From contig JALSNJ010000039.1 in assembly GCA_026987025.1 (NCBI GenBank), positions 19,191-83,190 on the forward strand: a stretch of 64,000 nucleotides of DNA, written 5' to 3'. This stretch comes from Candidatus Aminicenantota bacterium (GTDB taxonomy: Bacteria; Acidobacteriota; Aminicenantia; S016-38). This document shows positions 33,280 to 42,067 of the stretch, in pieces; the stretch's first letter is position 1; each line of letters begins with the position of its first letter. Both the position numbers and the translations under genes were made by a program. The notes under the pieces were generated by a model. The model ran no database searches. It was given only the letters and a program-made list of their open reading frames with translations, and was not told the origin of the DNA.

Positions 33280-34261
33280 GGTAACCCTCGCCCACGGAGG
33301 GGGTGGGGCAAAAACCGAAAGGCTTATAAGGGAAGTTTTTCAGGCTTACCTGAAGGACCCGGTCCTTGCCGAAATGGACGACGGAGCGGTGCTGGAGGAA
33401 GGAATAGTCCTCTCCACCGACAGCTTCGTGGTCCATCCCCTGTTCTTTCCCGGAGGGGATATAGGTCGCCTGGCTGTAAGCGGGACGGTAAACGACCTGG
33501 CGGTCATGGGAGCAAGACCCCTTTACCTCTCCTTAGGGTTCATCTTAGAGGAAGGCCTTGAAATAAAGCTGCTGGAAAGGGTTGTAAAAAGCATAGCGGA
33601 GACCGCAGAGGAGGCCGGGGTGAGGATAGTGACCGGGGACACCAAGGTGGTGGAAAGGGGAAAGGCCGACGGCATATTTATCAATTCTTCAGGCATAGGA
33701 AAACTCCTCCTTCAGCCTGCCCCCAAGAGGGAGAGACTTAGCCCCGGGGACCTGATTTTAATAAACGGACCCATTGGACTGCACGGAATGGCCATTCTTT
33801 TAGCCAGGGGGGAGCTGGGCCTGGAGGCCCAGGTAAAAAGCGATGTGGCTCCCCTCTGGTCCCTGATAGAACCCCTGCTTTCGCCGGCGGTCAGGTTCAT
33901 GAGGGACCCCACCCGGGGAGGCCTGGCGGCGGTCCTCAACGAAGCGGTGCAGGGGATGAACTTCGGAATAAGGATATGGGAGGAGACTTTGCCCCTTACG
34001 GCGGAGGTGGAAGGAATATGCGAGGTTCTGGGCTTTGACCCCCTTCAACTTCCCAACGAGGGGAAGGTATTGGTCTTCGTTGAAAGGGAGGGGGCCGAGG
34101 AGACGCTGCAGAAGATGAGGTCCCACCCCCTGGGGAAGGGAGCGGCGATAATTGGGGAGGTTGTGGACGAATTTCCCGGGAAGGTGGTTCTTAAAACCAG
34201 GGCTTCCACCCACAGGATAATAGAGCCCCCCATGGGCGAGCCCCTCCCGAGGATATGCTGA
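33257..34261 (+). CDS. hypE: hydrogenase maturation protein HypE
   Basis: 334 residues of the PurM/ThiL-like family. It dehydrates a carbamoylated C-terminal cysteine to thiocyanate, giving the cyanide ligands. It has LAHGGGGAKTERLI, the metal/ATP region MDDGAVL... STDSFVV, and the diagnostic terminal PRIC with the reactive cysteine last. The start is GTG 33257, with GGAGGG nine bases upstream; longer in-frame reading inside hypD is rejected. Confidence 0.95.
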   Translation: MRGISSDKVTLAHGGGGAKTERLIREVFQAYLKDPVLAEMDDGAVLEEGIVLSTDSFVVHPLFFPGGDIGRLAVSGTVNDLAVMGARPLYLSLGFILEEGLEIKLLERVVKSIAETAEEAGVRIVTGDTKVVERGKADGIFINSSGIGKLLLQPAPKRERLSPGDLILINGPIGLHGMAILLARGELGLEAQVKSDVAPLWSLIEPLLSPAVRFMRDPTRGGLAAVLNEAVQGMNFGIRIWEETLPLTAEVEGICEVLGFDPLQLPNEGKVLVFVEREGAEETLQKMRSHPLGKGAAIIGEVVDEFPGKVVLKTRASTHRIIEPPMGEPLPRIC

Positions 34262-34605
34262 TGCACGAAGGGAGCTTCGCCAGGGCCATAATCCTCAGCG
34301 CCCTTAAGGAAGCGGAGAAGGCCGGGATGAAGAGGGTGCTGAAGATAAGAGTTCTCATAGGAGAACTTCACGCGGTGGTGGACGACTTCCTCATAGAGGT
34401 TTTCAACATGATGAAGGGAGAATACGGTCTGCAAGAGGCTGCCCTGGAAATAAAAAAGGTTCCCCTGAAGGTAAAATGTCCGGCCTGCGGGCTGGTCTAT
34501 CGTCCCGACGGACCCGTATTCCTTTGTCCTAAGTGCGGAACCCCCGGGGGAGAGATTCTACAGGGGAACGAACTCCACATCCTTAGCCTGGAAGGGGAGG
34601 GATGA
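34261..34605 (+). CDS. hypA: hydrogenase nickel incorporation protein HypA
   Basis: 114 residues. Delivers nickel to hydrogenase. The start is ATG 34261 because it gives the required Met-His-Glu N-terminus, in which His2 binds nickel; an ATG two codons upstream would bury it. The zinc site is CPACG...CPKCG near residues 72-94. It overlaps the hypE stop in the form TGATG. Its usual partner HypB is not in the window. Confidence 0.94.
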   Translation: MHEGSFARAIILSALKEAEKAGMKRVLKIRVLIGELHAVVDDFLIEVFNMMKGEYGLQEAALEIKKVPLKVKCPACGLVYRPDGPVFLCPKCGTPGGEILQGNELHILSLEGEG

Positions 34606-35018
34606 AGATAATATGCGCGGTGGGGAACACCATGAGGAGGGACGACGGGGTGGGCATCAGGGTTGGAGAACTCCTCCGGGACGATTTCCCCGTGCTCTTT
34701 TGTGGCACATATCCGGAAAGGTTCTTAGAGGAAATATGCTCTAAAAAACCTCAGGAGGTCATCGTGGTGGACGGAGGGGAGCTGGGGCTTGCCCCCGGCC
34801 AGTTCCGGGAGGTTTCCCCGGAGGAAGTAGACCGCCACACCATCTCCACCCACACCCTTCCCCTTTCCCTTTTCTCTGCCCTGATTCAGGAATGCTCTGC
34901 AAGGGTGAGGATTTTCGTGGTCCAGGTGAAGGAGCTGGGATTCGGGGAGGGCCTCTCGCCGGAGGTGGAGGAAGGGGCCAGGAGGCTGGCGGAGTTTTTA
35001 AAGGAGATGGAGGCTTGA
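34602..35018 (+). CDS. hydrogenase maturation endopeptidase, HycI/HybD family
   Basis: 138 residues. Removes the C-terminal peptide of the hydrogenase large subunit after nickel insertion. It has the N-terminal VGNTMRRDDGVGIRVG and VVDGGELGLAPGQFRE; the metal-binding Asp/Glu and the later THTLPLSLF histidine resemble HycI. Overlaps hypA (four bases) and the next gene (TTGA). The hydrogenase large subunit itself is not visible. Confidence 0.9.
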   Translation: MKIICAVGNTMRRDDGVGIRVGELLRDDFPVLFCGTYPERFLEEICSKKPQEVIVVDGGELGLAPGQFREVSPEEVDRHTISTHTLPLSLFSALIQECSARVRIFVVQVKELGFGEGLSPEVEEGARRLAEFLKEMEA

Positions 35019-35959
35019 GGCTCCTCGTCGTAAGGCTCAGCTCCCTGGGCGACATAATACACACCATACCCGCCTTCGCCTGCCTGAGGAGAAACCGTGA
35101 GCTAAAAATAGGGTGGGTGGCTTCTAAGGCCGGTCTTCAAATACTGGAGATGCTGGAGGGCCTGGACCAGAGCCTCCTTAATCCCCTTCAGGGAGGAGAG
35201 TGGGCCGCCCTGCGGGGCTGGGATGTGGCAGTGGATTTTCAGGGCCTTCTGAAATCCGCCCTGCTCACCTACCTTTCGGGCGCCAAGGAAAGGTTCGGTT
35301 TTTCAGCAAAACTCTGCCGGGAGCCTCTGGCTTCTGTCTTCTACAACAGAAAACTCCAGGGCTTTCAGGGTAAGCATGTGATGGAAAAGAACCTGGCCCT
35401 GGCCTCTGAGGTTTCAGGCCGGCGCTGTCAGGACCTCTCCTTCCCCCTGAGGGTGGAGCTCACCCCCTGGGCAGAGGAAAAATTTGGGGGGAAGGTAATT
35501 CTAAGCGTGGGCGCTTCCTGGCAGAGCAAGAGGCTGGGGGCCGAAAAATGGGGGGAGATAGGGAGGGCCCTCAAAGAAAGGGGATTTGAACCCATTTTGC
35601 TCTGGGGAAAGGAAGACGAGAGGGAAGAGGCGGAGGGGGCCTCAAGGCTTTGCCTTTGCGAAGTATCCCCCTTCCTTTCAATAAAGGAGGTCTTCACCGC
35701 GGTGAAGGCCTCCATGGGGGTTATAAGCCCTGATTCTTTCGTTCTTCACGCTGCTTCGGCCCTGGGCAAGCCGGCCCTCGGAATCTACGGACCCACCTCC
35801 CCTGAGAGAAACGGGCCCTGGGGAAGGGCGGAGGCAATAAAGGCCCCGGTGGGCTGTTCTCCCTGCTGGAAGAGAAGGTGCAGGAAAAAGGAATGCGTAA
35901 GGAAACTGTCCGCAAGAGAGGTGGCAGAGACCTTTGCATCCCTTCTCAGGGATTTATAA
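35015..35959 (+). CDS. glycosyltransferase family 9 protein (heptosyltransferase-like)
   Basis: 314 residues. N-terminal LLVVRLSSLGDIIHTIPA and VDFQGLLKSALL, then ILSVGASWQSKRL and the C-terminal SPDSFVLHAASALGKPALGIYGPTSPERNGPWG are the GT9 pattern of heptosyltransferase I, which adds heptose to lipopolysaccharide core. A cysteine cluster (CSPCWKRRCRKKEC) near residue 285 is usual in GT9. TTG 35015 forms a TTGA overlap with the hydrogenase protease and has AAGGAG eight bases upstream. It suggests an LPS-bearing outer membrane. Its end overlaps the convergent SLC13 gene by 14 bases. Confidence 0.88.
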   Translation: MRLLVVRLSSLGDIIHTIPAFACLRRNRELKIGWVASKAGLQILEMLEGLDQSLLNPLQGGEWAALRGWDVAVDFQGLLKSALLTYLSGAKERFGFSAKLCREPLASVFYNRKLQGFQGKHVMEKNLALASEVSGRRCQDLSFPLRVELTPWAEEKFGGKVILSVGASWQSKRLGAEKWGEIGRALKERGFEPILLWGKEDEREEAEGASRLCLCEVSPFLSIKEVFTAVKASMGVISPDSFVLHAASALGKPALGIYGPTSPERNGPWGRAEAIKAPVGCSPCWKRRCRKKECVRKLSAREVAETFASLLRDL

Positions 35960-37151
35960 TCAGGAAAAGGGCGGTTATCAACACGGCGAAGGTTATCTCC
36001 AGAATGGCCCCCACCTTTATCATGGTCCTCTGCTTTATGACCCCCGTGGCGTAGACTAAGGCGTTGGGGGGAGTGGCCACCGGCAGCATAAAGGCAAAGG
36101 AGACGGCAAAGCCAGCCGGAAGCGCCAGAAGAAGGGGGGAAACCCCCAGCTGGGAGGATACCGACACCAGTATGGGAATTATTATGGCGGCGGTGGCTGT
36201 GTTGCTGGTAAGTTCGGTAAAGGCCAAGGCGAATAGGACCATTACGAAGATGTAGAGCACGATGTGGGAGCTTCCCAGAAGGCGAACTAAGGAATGGGCT
36301 AAGTACTTGCTGGTTCCGGTTTTGGAAAGAATCCTGCTCAGACTTATCCCACCTCCGAAGAGCAAAAGGACCGGCCAGTTAATCCAGGCCTTGAATTCGT
36401 TGATGTCCATTATCCCCAGAACCGCCAGAAGAACCACCGCCCCCACCGCGGTTATCCCTTCGTGGACGAGCCCCGTTATCCAGAAGAAGGCGGTTAGAAG
36501 AAAGACACCCAGGGTCAGGTATGCGTCCTTCCGCAGAGGAACCTTCTTCCCACCGGCCTTCAGCACATCCCTGGGGGGTTTGAAGTACAGGGTAAGGATG
36601 AGGTAAGCGATGAATATGGAAACCATGGACAGGGGAAAACCTATGATGGTCCACCTGGCAAAGGATATATTCAAAATCCCTGCGGTTAACCCATTGGGGG
36701 GGCTCCCCACCAGGGTTCCCACTCCCCCTATGCTGGCGGCGTAGGCTATGGAAAGAAGGACATAGGGGGTGGGAGAAATTCCCAGGGCAATGGGAAGCAT
36801 CATGGCGGTGGTAGCGGTGTTGCTTATCCACATGGAAAGAAGCCCGGTGGCGTACATAAGAAGGAGGACGCTAAGGCGAAAATTCCCCCGGGCAAGGGAA
36901 AGCATCCCCTGGGCTATCCATCGGTCTATGCCGCTTTTGTGCAGGGCTCCGGCCAGGGCAAAGCCTCCCATAAATAGGAAAATGATGGGATGGGCAAAGG
37001 GAGCCAAGGCTTCCTCCACGGTGGCAACCCCCAGCCCCACCGCAAGAACCGGGACAAGAAGGCTCGTTATGGCTAAGGGGATGACCTCACTTATCCAGAG
37101 AAAACCTATAACGGTCAAAATCAAGAGGCCTTTGATTATCATCGGGTTCAT
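35946..37151 (-). CDS. SLC13/DASS family sodium-coupled anion transporter
   Basis: 401 residues with about eleven hydrophobic segments. It has IIFLFMGGFALAGALHKSGIDRW, WISNTATTAMMLPIALGI and near the C-terminus ELTSNTATAAIIIPIL, the paired SNT motifs that bind sodium and the carboxylate substrate. It probably imports dicarboxylates, citrate or sulfate. ATG 37151 is chosen because TATACT lies exactly six bases upstream, the leaderless pattern; a TTG five codons earlier is possible but would lie within that promoter. Confidence 0.9.
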   Translation of the reverse strand: MNPMIIKGLLILTVIGFLWISEVIPLAITSLLVPVLAVGLGVATVEEALAPFAHPIIFLFMGGFALAGALHKSGIDRWIAQGMLSLARGNFRLSVLLLMYATGLLSMWISNTATTAMMLPIALGISPTPYVLLSIAYAASIGGVGTLVGSPPNGLTAGILNISFARWTIIGFPLSMVSIFIAYLILTLYFKPPRDVLKAGGKKVPLRKDAYLTLGVFLLTAFFWITGLVHEGITAVGAVVLLAVLGIMDINEFKAWINWPVLLLFGGGISLSRILSKTGTSKYLAHSLVRLLGSSHIVLYIFVMVLFALAFTELTSNTATAAIIIPILVSVSSQLGVSPLLLALPAGFAVSFAFMLPVATPPNALVYATGVIKQRTMIKVGAILEITFAVLITALFLIINP

Positions 37152-37157
37152 AGGCCA

Positions 37158-37163
37158 AGTATA
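37158..37163 (-). promoter_or_regulatory. -10 hexamer of the SLC13 gene, leaderless type
   Basis: Minus strand TATACT (37163-37158), six bases (TGGCCT), ATG at 37151. A weak -35 (TTAAAA, 37186-37181) lies 17 bases upstream. Confidence 0.55.
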
Positions 37164-37199
37164 CAACAGGTTTTAGAAGCTTTTAAAACGAATCAATGG

Positions 37200-37205
37200 T
37201 ATAAT
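37200..37205 (+). promoter_or_regulatory. -10 hexamer of argS, near-leaderless
   Basis: TATAAT (37200-37205), nine bases, then the argS ATG at 37215 with no ribosome-binding site. The predicted start point leaves at most about three untranslated bases. Confidence 0.5.
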
Positions 37206-37214
37206 CAAATACTG

Positions 37215-39080
37215 ATGTATTGGCTAAAGAAGGAACTGCAAAAAAGAATCTCCTCCCTCCTCTCCATCCCCCCTGAGGATGTAAGGTTTGACTACCCTCC
37301 GAAGCTGTCCATGGGGGACCTGAGCCTTCTTTCCGCCTTTATCGTAGGAAAGAGGGAGGGAAAAAACCTGGCGAAGTTGGCCAAGGACTTCGCATCCAGG
37401 CTCAGGGGCCTTCCCATGGTGGAAGAGGTGAGCACCGCCGGCCCTTTTATCAACCTTAGGCTCAACCACGGTGAGTTTTTTCACCGCCTGCATCGGAACA
37501 GACACCGGATAGAGGTGGAACCTAAGGAAGGCAAAAACCTCATTGAACACACCAACATAAACCCCAACAAGGCGGCCCATGTGGGACACCTGCGGAATGC
37601 GGTTCTGGGGGACAGCTATCACCGCCTTCTCAGGAAGATAGGGGAGGAGGTGGAGGTTCAAAACTACATAGACGACACAGGGGTTCAGGTGGCCGATGTC
37701 GTGTTCGGTCTGCTGAAGATGAGAAACCTTCGCCCCGGGGATTGGGACAGGGTGGGGGAAAAATTTGACCACTACTGCTGGGACCTTTATGTGGAGGTGG
37801 AGCGAAGGATGGAGGAGGACCCCGAGGCCCTCAAGGAAAGGAAAAGAATCCTTAAAGCCCTGGAGGAAGGGAAAGGGGAATACGCCGAGGCCGGCAGGGC
37901 GCTTTCAAGAAAAATAGCCTCCCTTCACCTTGAAACCATGGAGAGGCTGGGGATAGAATACAACCTGCTAACCTGGGAGTCCCACATCATAGCCCTGGGG
38001 CTATGGGCTAAGACCTTCCGGCTTTTGAAGGAAAGGGGGGTTATAAGAAGGGCCCAGGAGGGTCCTAACTCAGGATGCTGGGTCATGGATTTGGAGGAAG
38101 GAGGGGAACCGAGGGAGAAGGTTATCGTTCGCTCCGACGGGACCGCCACCTATGTGGCCAAGGACATAGCATACCAGATGTGGAAGCTGGGGCTTCAGGA
38201 CAAGGACTTTAAATACAAAATCTTCAAAAAATACCCTTCGGGAAGGCTGTTGTATACTACCACCTTAGAGGAGGGGGAACCTGGAAACTTCGGCAGGGCC
38301 CGCCGGGTTTACAATGTAATAGATTCCCGCCAGAGTTATCTACAGAAAATAGTCAAAGAGGCCATAAGGAGGCTTGGATACCCCGAAGCCGCCGAGGGCT
38401 CGGTCCATCTTTCTTACGAAATGGTGGCCCTCAGCAAAAAATCAGCCCTGGCCTTGGGTTTCCAGGCTGAAGGGGAGGCGGTTTCCATATCCGGAAGGAA
38501 GGGGATAGGAATAAAGGCCGACGACCTTATCCGGGCTGTGGAGGAAAGGGCTCTGCAGGAGGTGGAAAAAAGGCATCCAGAACTCGCCCGAAACCAAAAG
38601 GAAGATATAGCCCGAAAAATAGCCTCGGCTGCCATCAGGTATTACATGCTGAAGTTCACCAACAACTCCGTGGTTCTCTTTGACATAGAGGACGCCTTGA
38701 GCTTTGAAGGGGAAACCGGCCCCTACCTTCAGTACTCCTTGGTCAGAATAAACAGCATAAAGGCAAAGGCCAAGGAAAGGGGAATGGATTTTGGCCCCGC
38801 CCGCTGGAAGGAAAAGGAGGATTACTGGGCCCTGGTCCACAGTGCTTCCCGTCTGGACGAAGTTCTGGAGAAGGTCAGGGAAAGCGCAGAGCTGTCCCTG
38901 CTTGCCAAATATCTCTTTTCCTTAGCCCAGGCCTTCAACCTTTTCTATTCCAAATACCCCATACTAAACGAGAAGGAACCGGAGGAAAGGGCGCTGAGGT
39001 TTGCCTTAATGGAGCTGGTGGAGGCAAAATTAAAAATAGGAACTTATATACTTGGCATAGAAATACCCGAAAGGATGTAG
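37215..39080 (+). CDS. argS: arginyl-tRNA synthetase
   Basis: 621 residues, class I. An Arg_tRNA_synt_N domain (1-90) precedes the catalytic core with HTNINPNKAAHVGHLRNAVLGD over the HIGH motif, VQNYIDDTGVQVADV, and SGRKGIGIKADDLI in place of a strict KMSKS, as in many ArgRS. The DALR anticodon-binding domain follows (YLQYSLVRINSI, then the LALMELVEAKLKIG-like end). It charges tRNA-Arg. The gene starts a plus-strand run through the ABC genes to rarA, with nine bases to the next start. Confidence 0.95.
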   Translation: MYWLKKELQKRISSLLSIPPEDVRFDYPPKLSMGDLSLLSAFIVGKREGKNLAKLAKDFASRLRGLPMVEEVSTAGPFINLRLNHGEFFHRLHRNRHRIEVEPKEGKNLIEHTNINPNKAAHVGHLRNAVLGDSYHRLLRKIGEEVEVQNYIDDTGVQVADVVFGLLKMRNLRPGDWDRVGEKFDHYCWDLYVEVERRMEEDPEALKERKRILKALEEGKGEYAEAGRALSRKIASLHLETMERLGIEYNLLTWESHIIALGLWAKTFRLLKERGVIRRAQEGPNSGCWVMDLEEGGEPREKVIVRSDGTATYVAKDIAYQMWKLGLQDKDFKYKIFKKYPSGRLLYTTTLEEGEPGNFGRARRVYNVIDSRQSYLQKIVKEAIRRLGYPEAAEGSVHLSYEMVALSKKSALALGFQAEGEAVSISGRKGIGIKADDLIRAVEERALQEVEKRHPELARNQKEDIARKIASAAIRYYMLKFTNNSVVLFDIEDALSFEGETGPYLQYSLVRINSIKAKAKERGMDFGPARWKEKEDYWALVHSASRLDEVLEKVRESAELSLLAKYLFSLAQAFNLFYSKYPILNEKEPEERALRFALMELVEAKLKIGTYILGIEIPERM

Positions 39081-39089
39081 GAGGTGAAA

Positions 39090-39815
39090 ATGATTAGGGC
39101 GGAGAACTTAACCAAGTATTACGGGAACATACGGGCTGTGGAGGACTTAACCATGGAGGTTCCAGACGGTTCAATCCTCGGTTTCTTAGGGCCCAACGGG
39201 GCGGGCAAAACCACAACCATGAGGATGCTCACGGGCTACACCACGCCCACCAGAGGGAAGGCCATCGTAGAAGAGATTGACATTCAAAGGGAGCCCCTGA
39301 GGGCCAAGAGGCTCATAGGTTATCTTCCGGAGGTCCCCCCCCTCTACCCCGAGCTCAAGGTCCGTTCTTTTTTGGAGTTCGTGGCAGAGGTGAAGGGATT
39401 AAGGGGGAAGAAAAAGAAGGCTGAGATAGAGCGGGTCGTTTCCCAAGCGGGCCTGGAGAAGGTGGTTCACCGGAGGATAAGGAACCTTTCCAAGGGTTAC
39501 CGCCAGAGGGTAGGAATAGCCCAGGCCCTACTGGGGGACCCCAAGGTCCTCATCCTGGACGAACCCACCATCGGTCTGGACCCCAAGGAAATCGTGGAGA
39601 TAAGAGCCCTGATAAAATCCTTAGGAGGAGGAAGAACCATCATCCTATCAACCCACATACTTCAGGAGGTAACTTCGGTCTGCGATTCTATAGCCATCAT
39701 TAACGAGGGAAGGCTTATAGAGTTCGGGAAGATAAAGGAGGTGGAGGAGAAATACGGCTCCACAAGCCTTGAGGAGGTTTACATATCCGCCATTTCCAGG
39801 GGAGGTGAAGCATGA
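39090..39815 (+). CDS. ABC transporter ATP-binding protein, GldA-like
   Basis: 241 residues. Walker A GPNGAGKTTTMRML, signature LSKGYRQRVGIAQALLGDP, Walker B VLILDEP and the switch histidine in LSTHIL are present. With the next three genes it forms an ABC-2 exporter of the type annotated as gliding auxiliary (GldA/F/G). ATG 39090 sits behind GGAGG; a GTG two codons earlier overlaps that site and is rejected. Confidence 0.93.
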   Translation: MIRAENLTKYYGNIRAVEDLTMEVPDGSILGFLGPNGAGKTTTMRMLTGYTTPTRGKAIVEEIDIQREPLRAKRLIGYLPEVPPLYPELKVRSFLEFVAEVKGLRGKKKKAEIERVVSQAGLEKVVHRRIRNLSKGYRQRVGIAQALLGDPKVLILDEPTIGLDPKEIVEIRALIKSLGGGRTIILSTHILQEVTSVCDSIAIINEGRLIEFGKIKEVEEKYGSTSLEEVYISAISRGGEA

Positions 39816-40579
39816 GAAACACCTGGGCCGTCATGAAAAAGGAACTGAAGATTTATTTTTCGTCTCCTACGGCTTACATCGTAATATCCCTTTTCCTTCT
39901 ACTGGCGGGATTCATGTATTATGTGATCGTATCCAACTTCAGCCTTCTCTCCCTGAGGGCCGGCAGCAACCCTTATTTTTCTTCCCACCTGAGCCTTAAT
40001 CAGAGCGTTTACATTCCCTTCTTCTCCAACGCCGCGGTGGTTCTCCTTCTCCTTCTTCCCATCCTGACCATGAGGCTCTTCGCCGAGGAAAAAAGACAGA
40101 GGACCGAGGAGCTGCTCTTTACCCTTCCCCTGACCAATACCCAGATAATCCTGGGAAAATACCTGGCTGCAGTGGTGGTTCTCTTCCTGATGATCCTTGC
40201 CACCGCCCCCTATGTTTTCTACCCCTTCACCATAACCAGGCCGGAACTTGCCCCTGTGCTTACAGGCTACCTGGGCCTCTTCCTCCTGGGCGCCTCCTTC
40301 ATTTCCTTCGGGCTTTTCACCTCCTCCCTTACCGAGAACCAGATAGTGGCAGCGGTCTTCAGCTTCGCCATCCTTCTCCTTCTATGGCTTATCTACTGGC
40401 TCACCTATGTGACCTCCTTCTTAGGGGACTTCCTCAAGTTCATTTCCTTCTTCGGCCATTTTGACAACCTTTCCAAGGGGGTAATAGACACAGCGGACAT
40501 AGCTTATTATCTAAGCTTTACCTTAGTGGGGCTGTTTTTGACCTATGCGGTCCTGGAGGTAAAAAGGTGGTGGAGGTGA
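39812..40579 (+). CDS. ABC-2 type permease, GldF-like
   Basis: 255 residues with six membrane segments. ELKIYFSSPTAYIVISLFLLLAGF begins the chain, and RLFAEEKRQRTEELLFTLPLTNTQIILGKYLAA is the conserved cytoplasmic loop of ABC-2 permeases. It pairs with the ATPase upstream (ATGA overlap) and the GldG-like protein downstream. Confidence 0.9.
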   Translation: MRNTWAVMKKELKIYFSSPTAYIVISLFLLLAGFMYYVIVSNFSLLSLRAGSNPYFSSHLSLNQSVYIPFFSNAAVVLLLLLPILTMRLFAEEKRQRTEELLFTLPLTNTQIILGKYLAAVVVLFLMILATAPYVFYPFTITRPELAPVLTGYLGLFLLGASFISFGLFTSSLTENQIVAAVFSFAILLLLWLIYWLTYVTSFLGDFLKFISFFGHFDNLSKGVIDTADIAYYLSFTLVGLFLTYAVLEVKRWWR

Positions 40580-40582
40580 AAA

Positions 40583-42067
40583 ATGAAAAGGTCTAATCTT
40601 ATCGTATGGATAGCCATCGTCGCTTTACTGGTGGCCATAAACCTGGGATATCTCTTAGGAAACAATCTGGTCTTCACCGTGGGGCTTGCCGTAGCTGCCC
40701 TGGGGTTCGTGGCCTACGCCTTTATCAAAATAGTGGACGCCATGGGAATAAACCTCTTCATATCGGTGGTTCTGGGTTTAGCCATTATAGGGGTAGCCAC
40801 CTATGGTCTGGCGAAGTTCCACAAGAGGTTTGACCTGACCAAGGAGAAGGTCTTCAGCTTAGCTCCCCAGACGGTGAAGGTCCTCAAGGAGCTAAATACA
40901 AAGGTGGAAGTGATAGGTATTGCCGAGGAAAAATCCGATACCCGCCGCAGGATGGAGGAACTATTTACCCTTTACAGGGAGGCAAATCCTAAGTTCTTCT
41001 ACTACAGGCTCATAGATCCGTACAAATCCCCGGAAGCCCTCTCAGAATTCGGCAGGGTTTCCCTGGGTAGCGTCATAGTGAAGGTGGGAAAGAGGAAGGA
41101 CAGGATTGACGACCTCACCGAGGAAAACCTTACCAACAGCATAATAAAACTCACCTCCAAGGGAGGAAAAAAGGTTTACTTCCTCAAGGGGCACGGGGAA
41201 GCCTCCATTGAGGTTTTCGGAAAGACAGGAATATCGGACGCCTCCGCCAGGCTGAAGGACCTGGGCTACGATGTGGGTGTAATAAGCCTGGCAGAAGGGC
41301 CTGTGCCTGAGGATGTGCGGGTAGTCGTCATACCCGGGCCAAAAACCGATTTTCTGGAGGTGGAAATAAAGAGGCTGGACAAATTTCTGAGGAAGGGAGG
41401 AAGCGCAATAGCCATGATAGACCCCACCCAGAAGCCCCTTAAAAACCTGTACAAGCTCATGCGCAAGTACGGGATTTCCCTGAAAAACGGCATAGTTGTG
41501 GACATGGTCTCCCAGATCTTCGGGGTAAACGCCCTGGTGCCCGTCGTGACCAACTACAAGTGGCACGATATAACCAGGAATTTCAGGCTCATGACCTTCT
41601 ACCCTGTGGCCCAGGGAGTCTTCCTGGCAGACCAGCTCCCGGAGGGGGTCAGCGGACTGGAAATAGCCGAAACCAGCACAAAGAGCTGGGAGGAATTTAA
41701 CCTCAAGCCACCTTTGAAATTTGACCCCGGGGTGGACATCCAGGGCCCCATCCCCCTGGCTGTGGCCCTGGAAATAAAGGGACTGGAGAAGGACAAAAAG
41801 GGGAGGCTCGTGGTATTCGGGGACTCCGACTTCATAACCAATGCCTATTACGACCAGCAGGGAAACGGGAACCTCTTTGAAAACGCTGTGAATTGGTGCA
41901 GCAAACAGGAAAACCTTATAGCCATAAGCCCCCGCAGCTTCAAATCCTCCACCCTGGTACTCACAGGAAGCCAACAGAGGCTCATCGGTTTCCTTTCCAT
42001 CATCCTTCTCCCTGAAATTTTTCTCATTATAGGACTCTGGATATGGATAAGAAGGAGGTGGCAATGA
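40583..42067 (+). CDS. GldG-like ABC transporter auxiliary protein
   Basis: 494 residues. Membrane segments lie near 8-30, 32-52, 58-77 and at the C-terminus (about 470-490); between is a large outside domain of the GldG/ABC_transp_aux type. The domain opens with RFDLTKEKVFSLAPQTVKVLKELNTKVEV and has YRLIDPYKSPE, VYFLKGHGEASIE and the end RLVVFGDSDFITNAYYDQ. It probably works with the permease in moving or organising an envelope component; no other gliding genes are near. GGAGGTG precedes the ATG. Confidence 0.88.
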   Translation: MKRSNLIVWIAIVALLVAINLGYLLGNNLVFTVGLAVAALGFVAYAFIKIVDAMGINLFISVVLGLAIIGVATYGLAKFHKRFDLTKEKVFSLAPQTVKVLKELNTKVEVIGIAEEKSDTRRRMEELFTLYREANPKFFYYRLIDPYKSPEALSEFGRVSLGSVIVKVGKRKDRIDDLTEENLTNSIIKLTSKGGKKVYFLKGHGEASIEVFGKTGISDASARLKDLGYDVGVISLAEGPVPEDVRVVVIPGPKTDFLEVEIKRLDKFLRKGGSAIAMIDPTQKPLKNLYKLMRKYGISLKNGIVVDMVSQIFGVNALVPVVTNYKWHDITRNFRLMTFYPVAQGVFLADQLPEGVSGLEIAETSTKSWEEFNLKPPLKFDPGVDIQGPIPLAVALEIKGLEKDKKGRLVVFGDSDFITNAYYDQQGNGNLFENAVNWCSKQENLIAISPRSFKSSTLVLTGSQQRLIGFLSIILLPEIFLIIGLWIWIRRRWQ

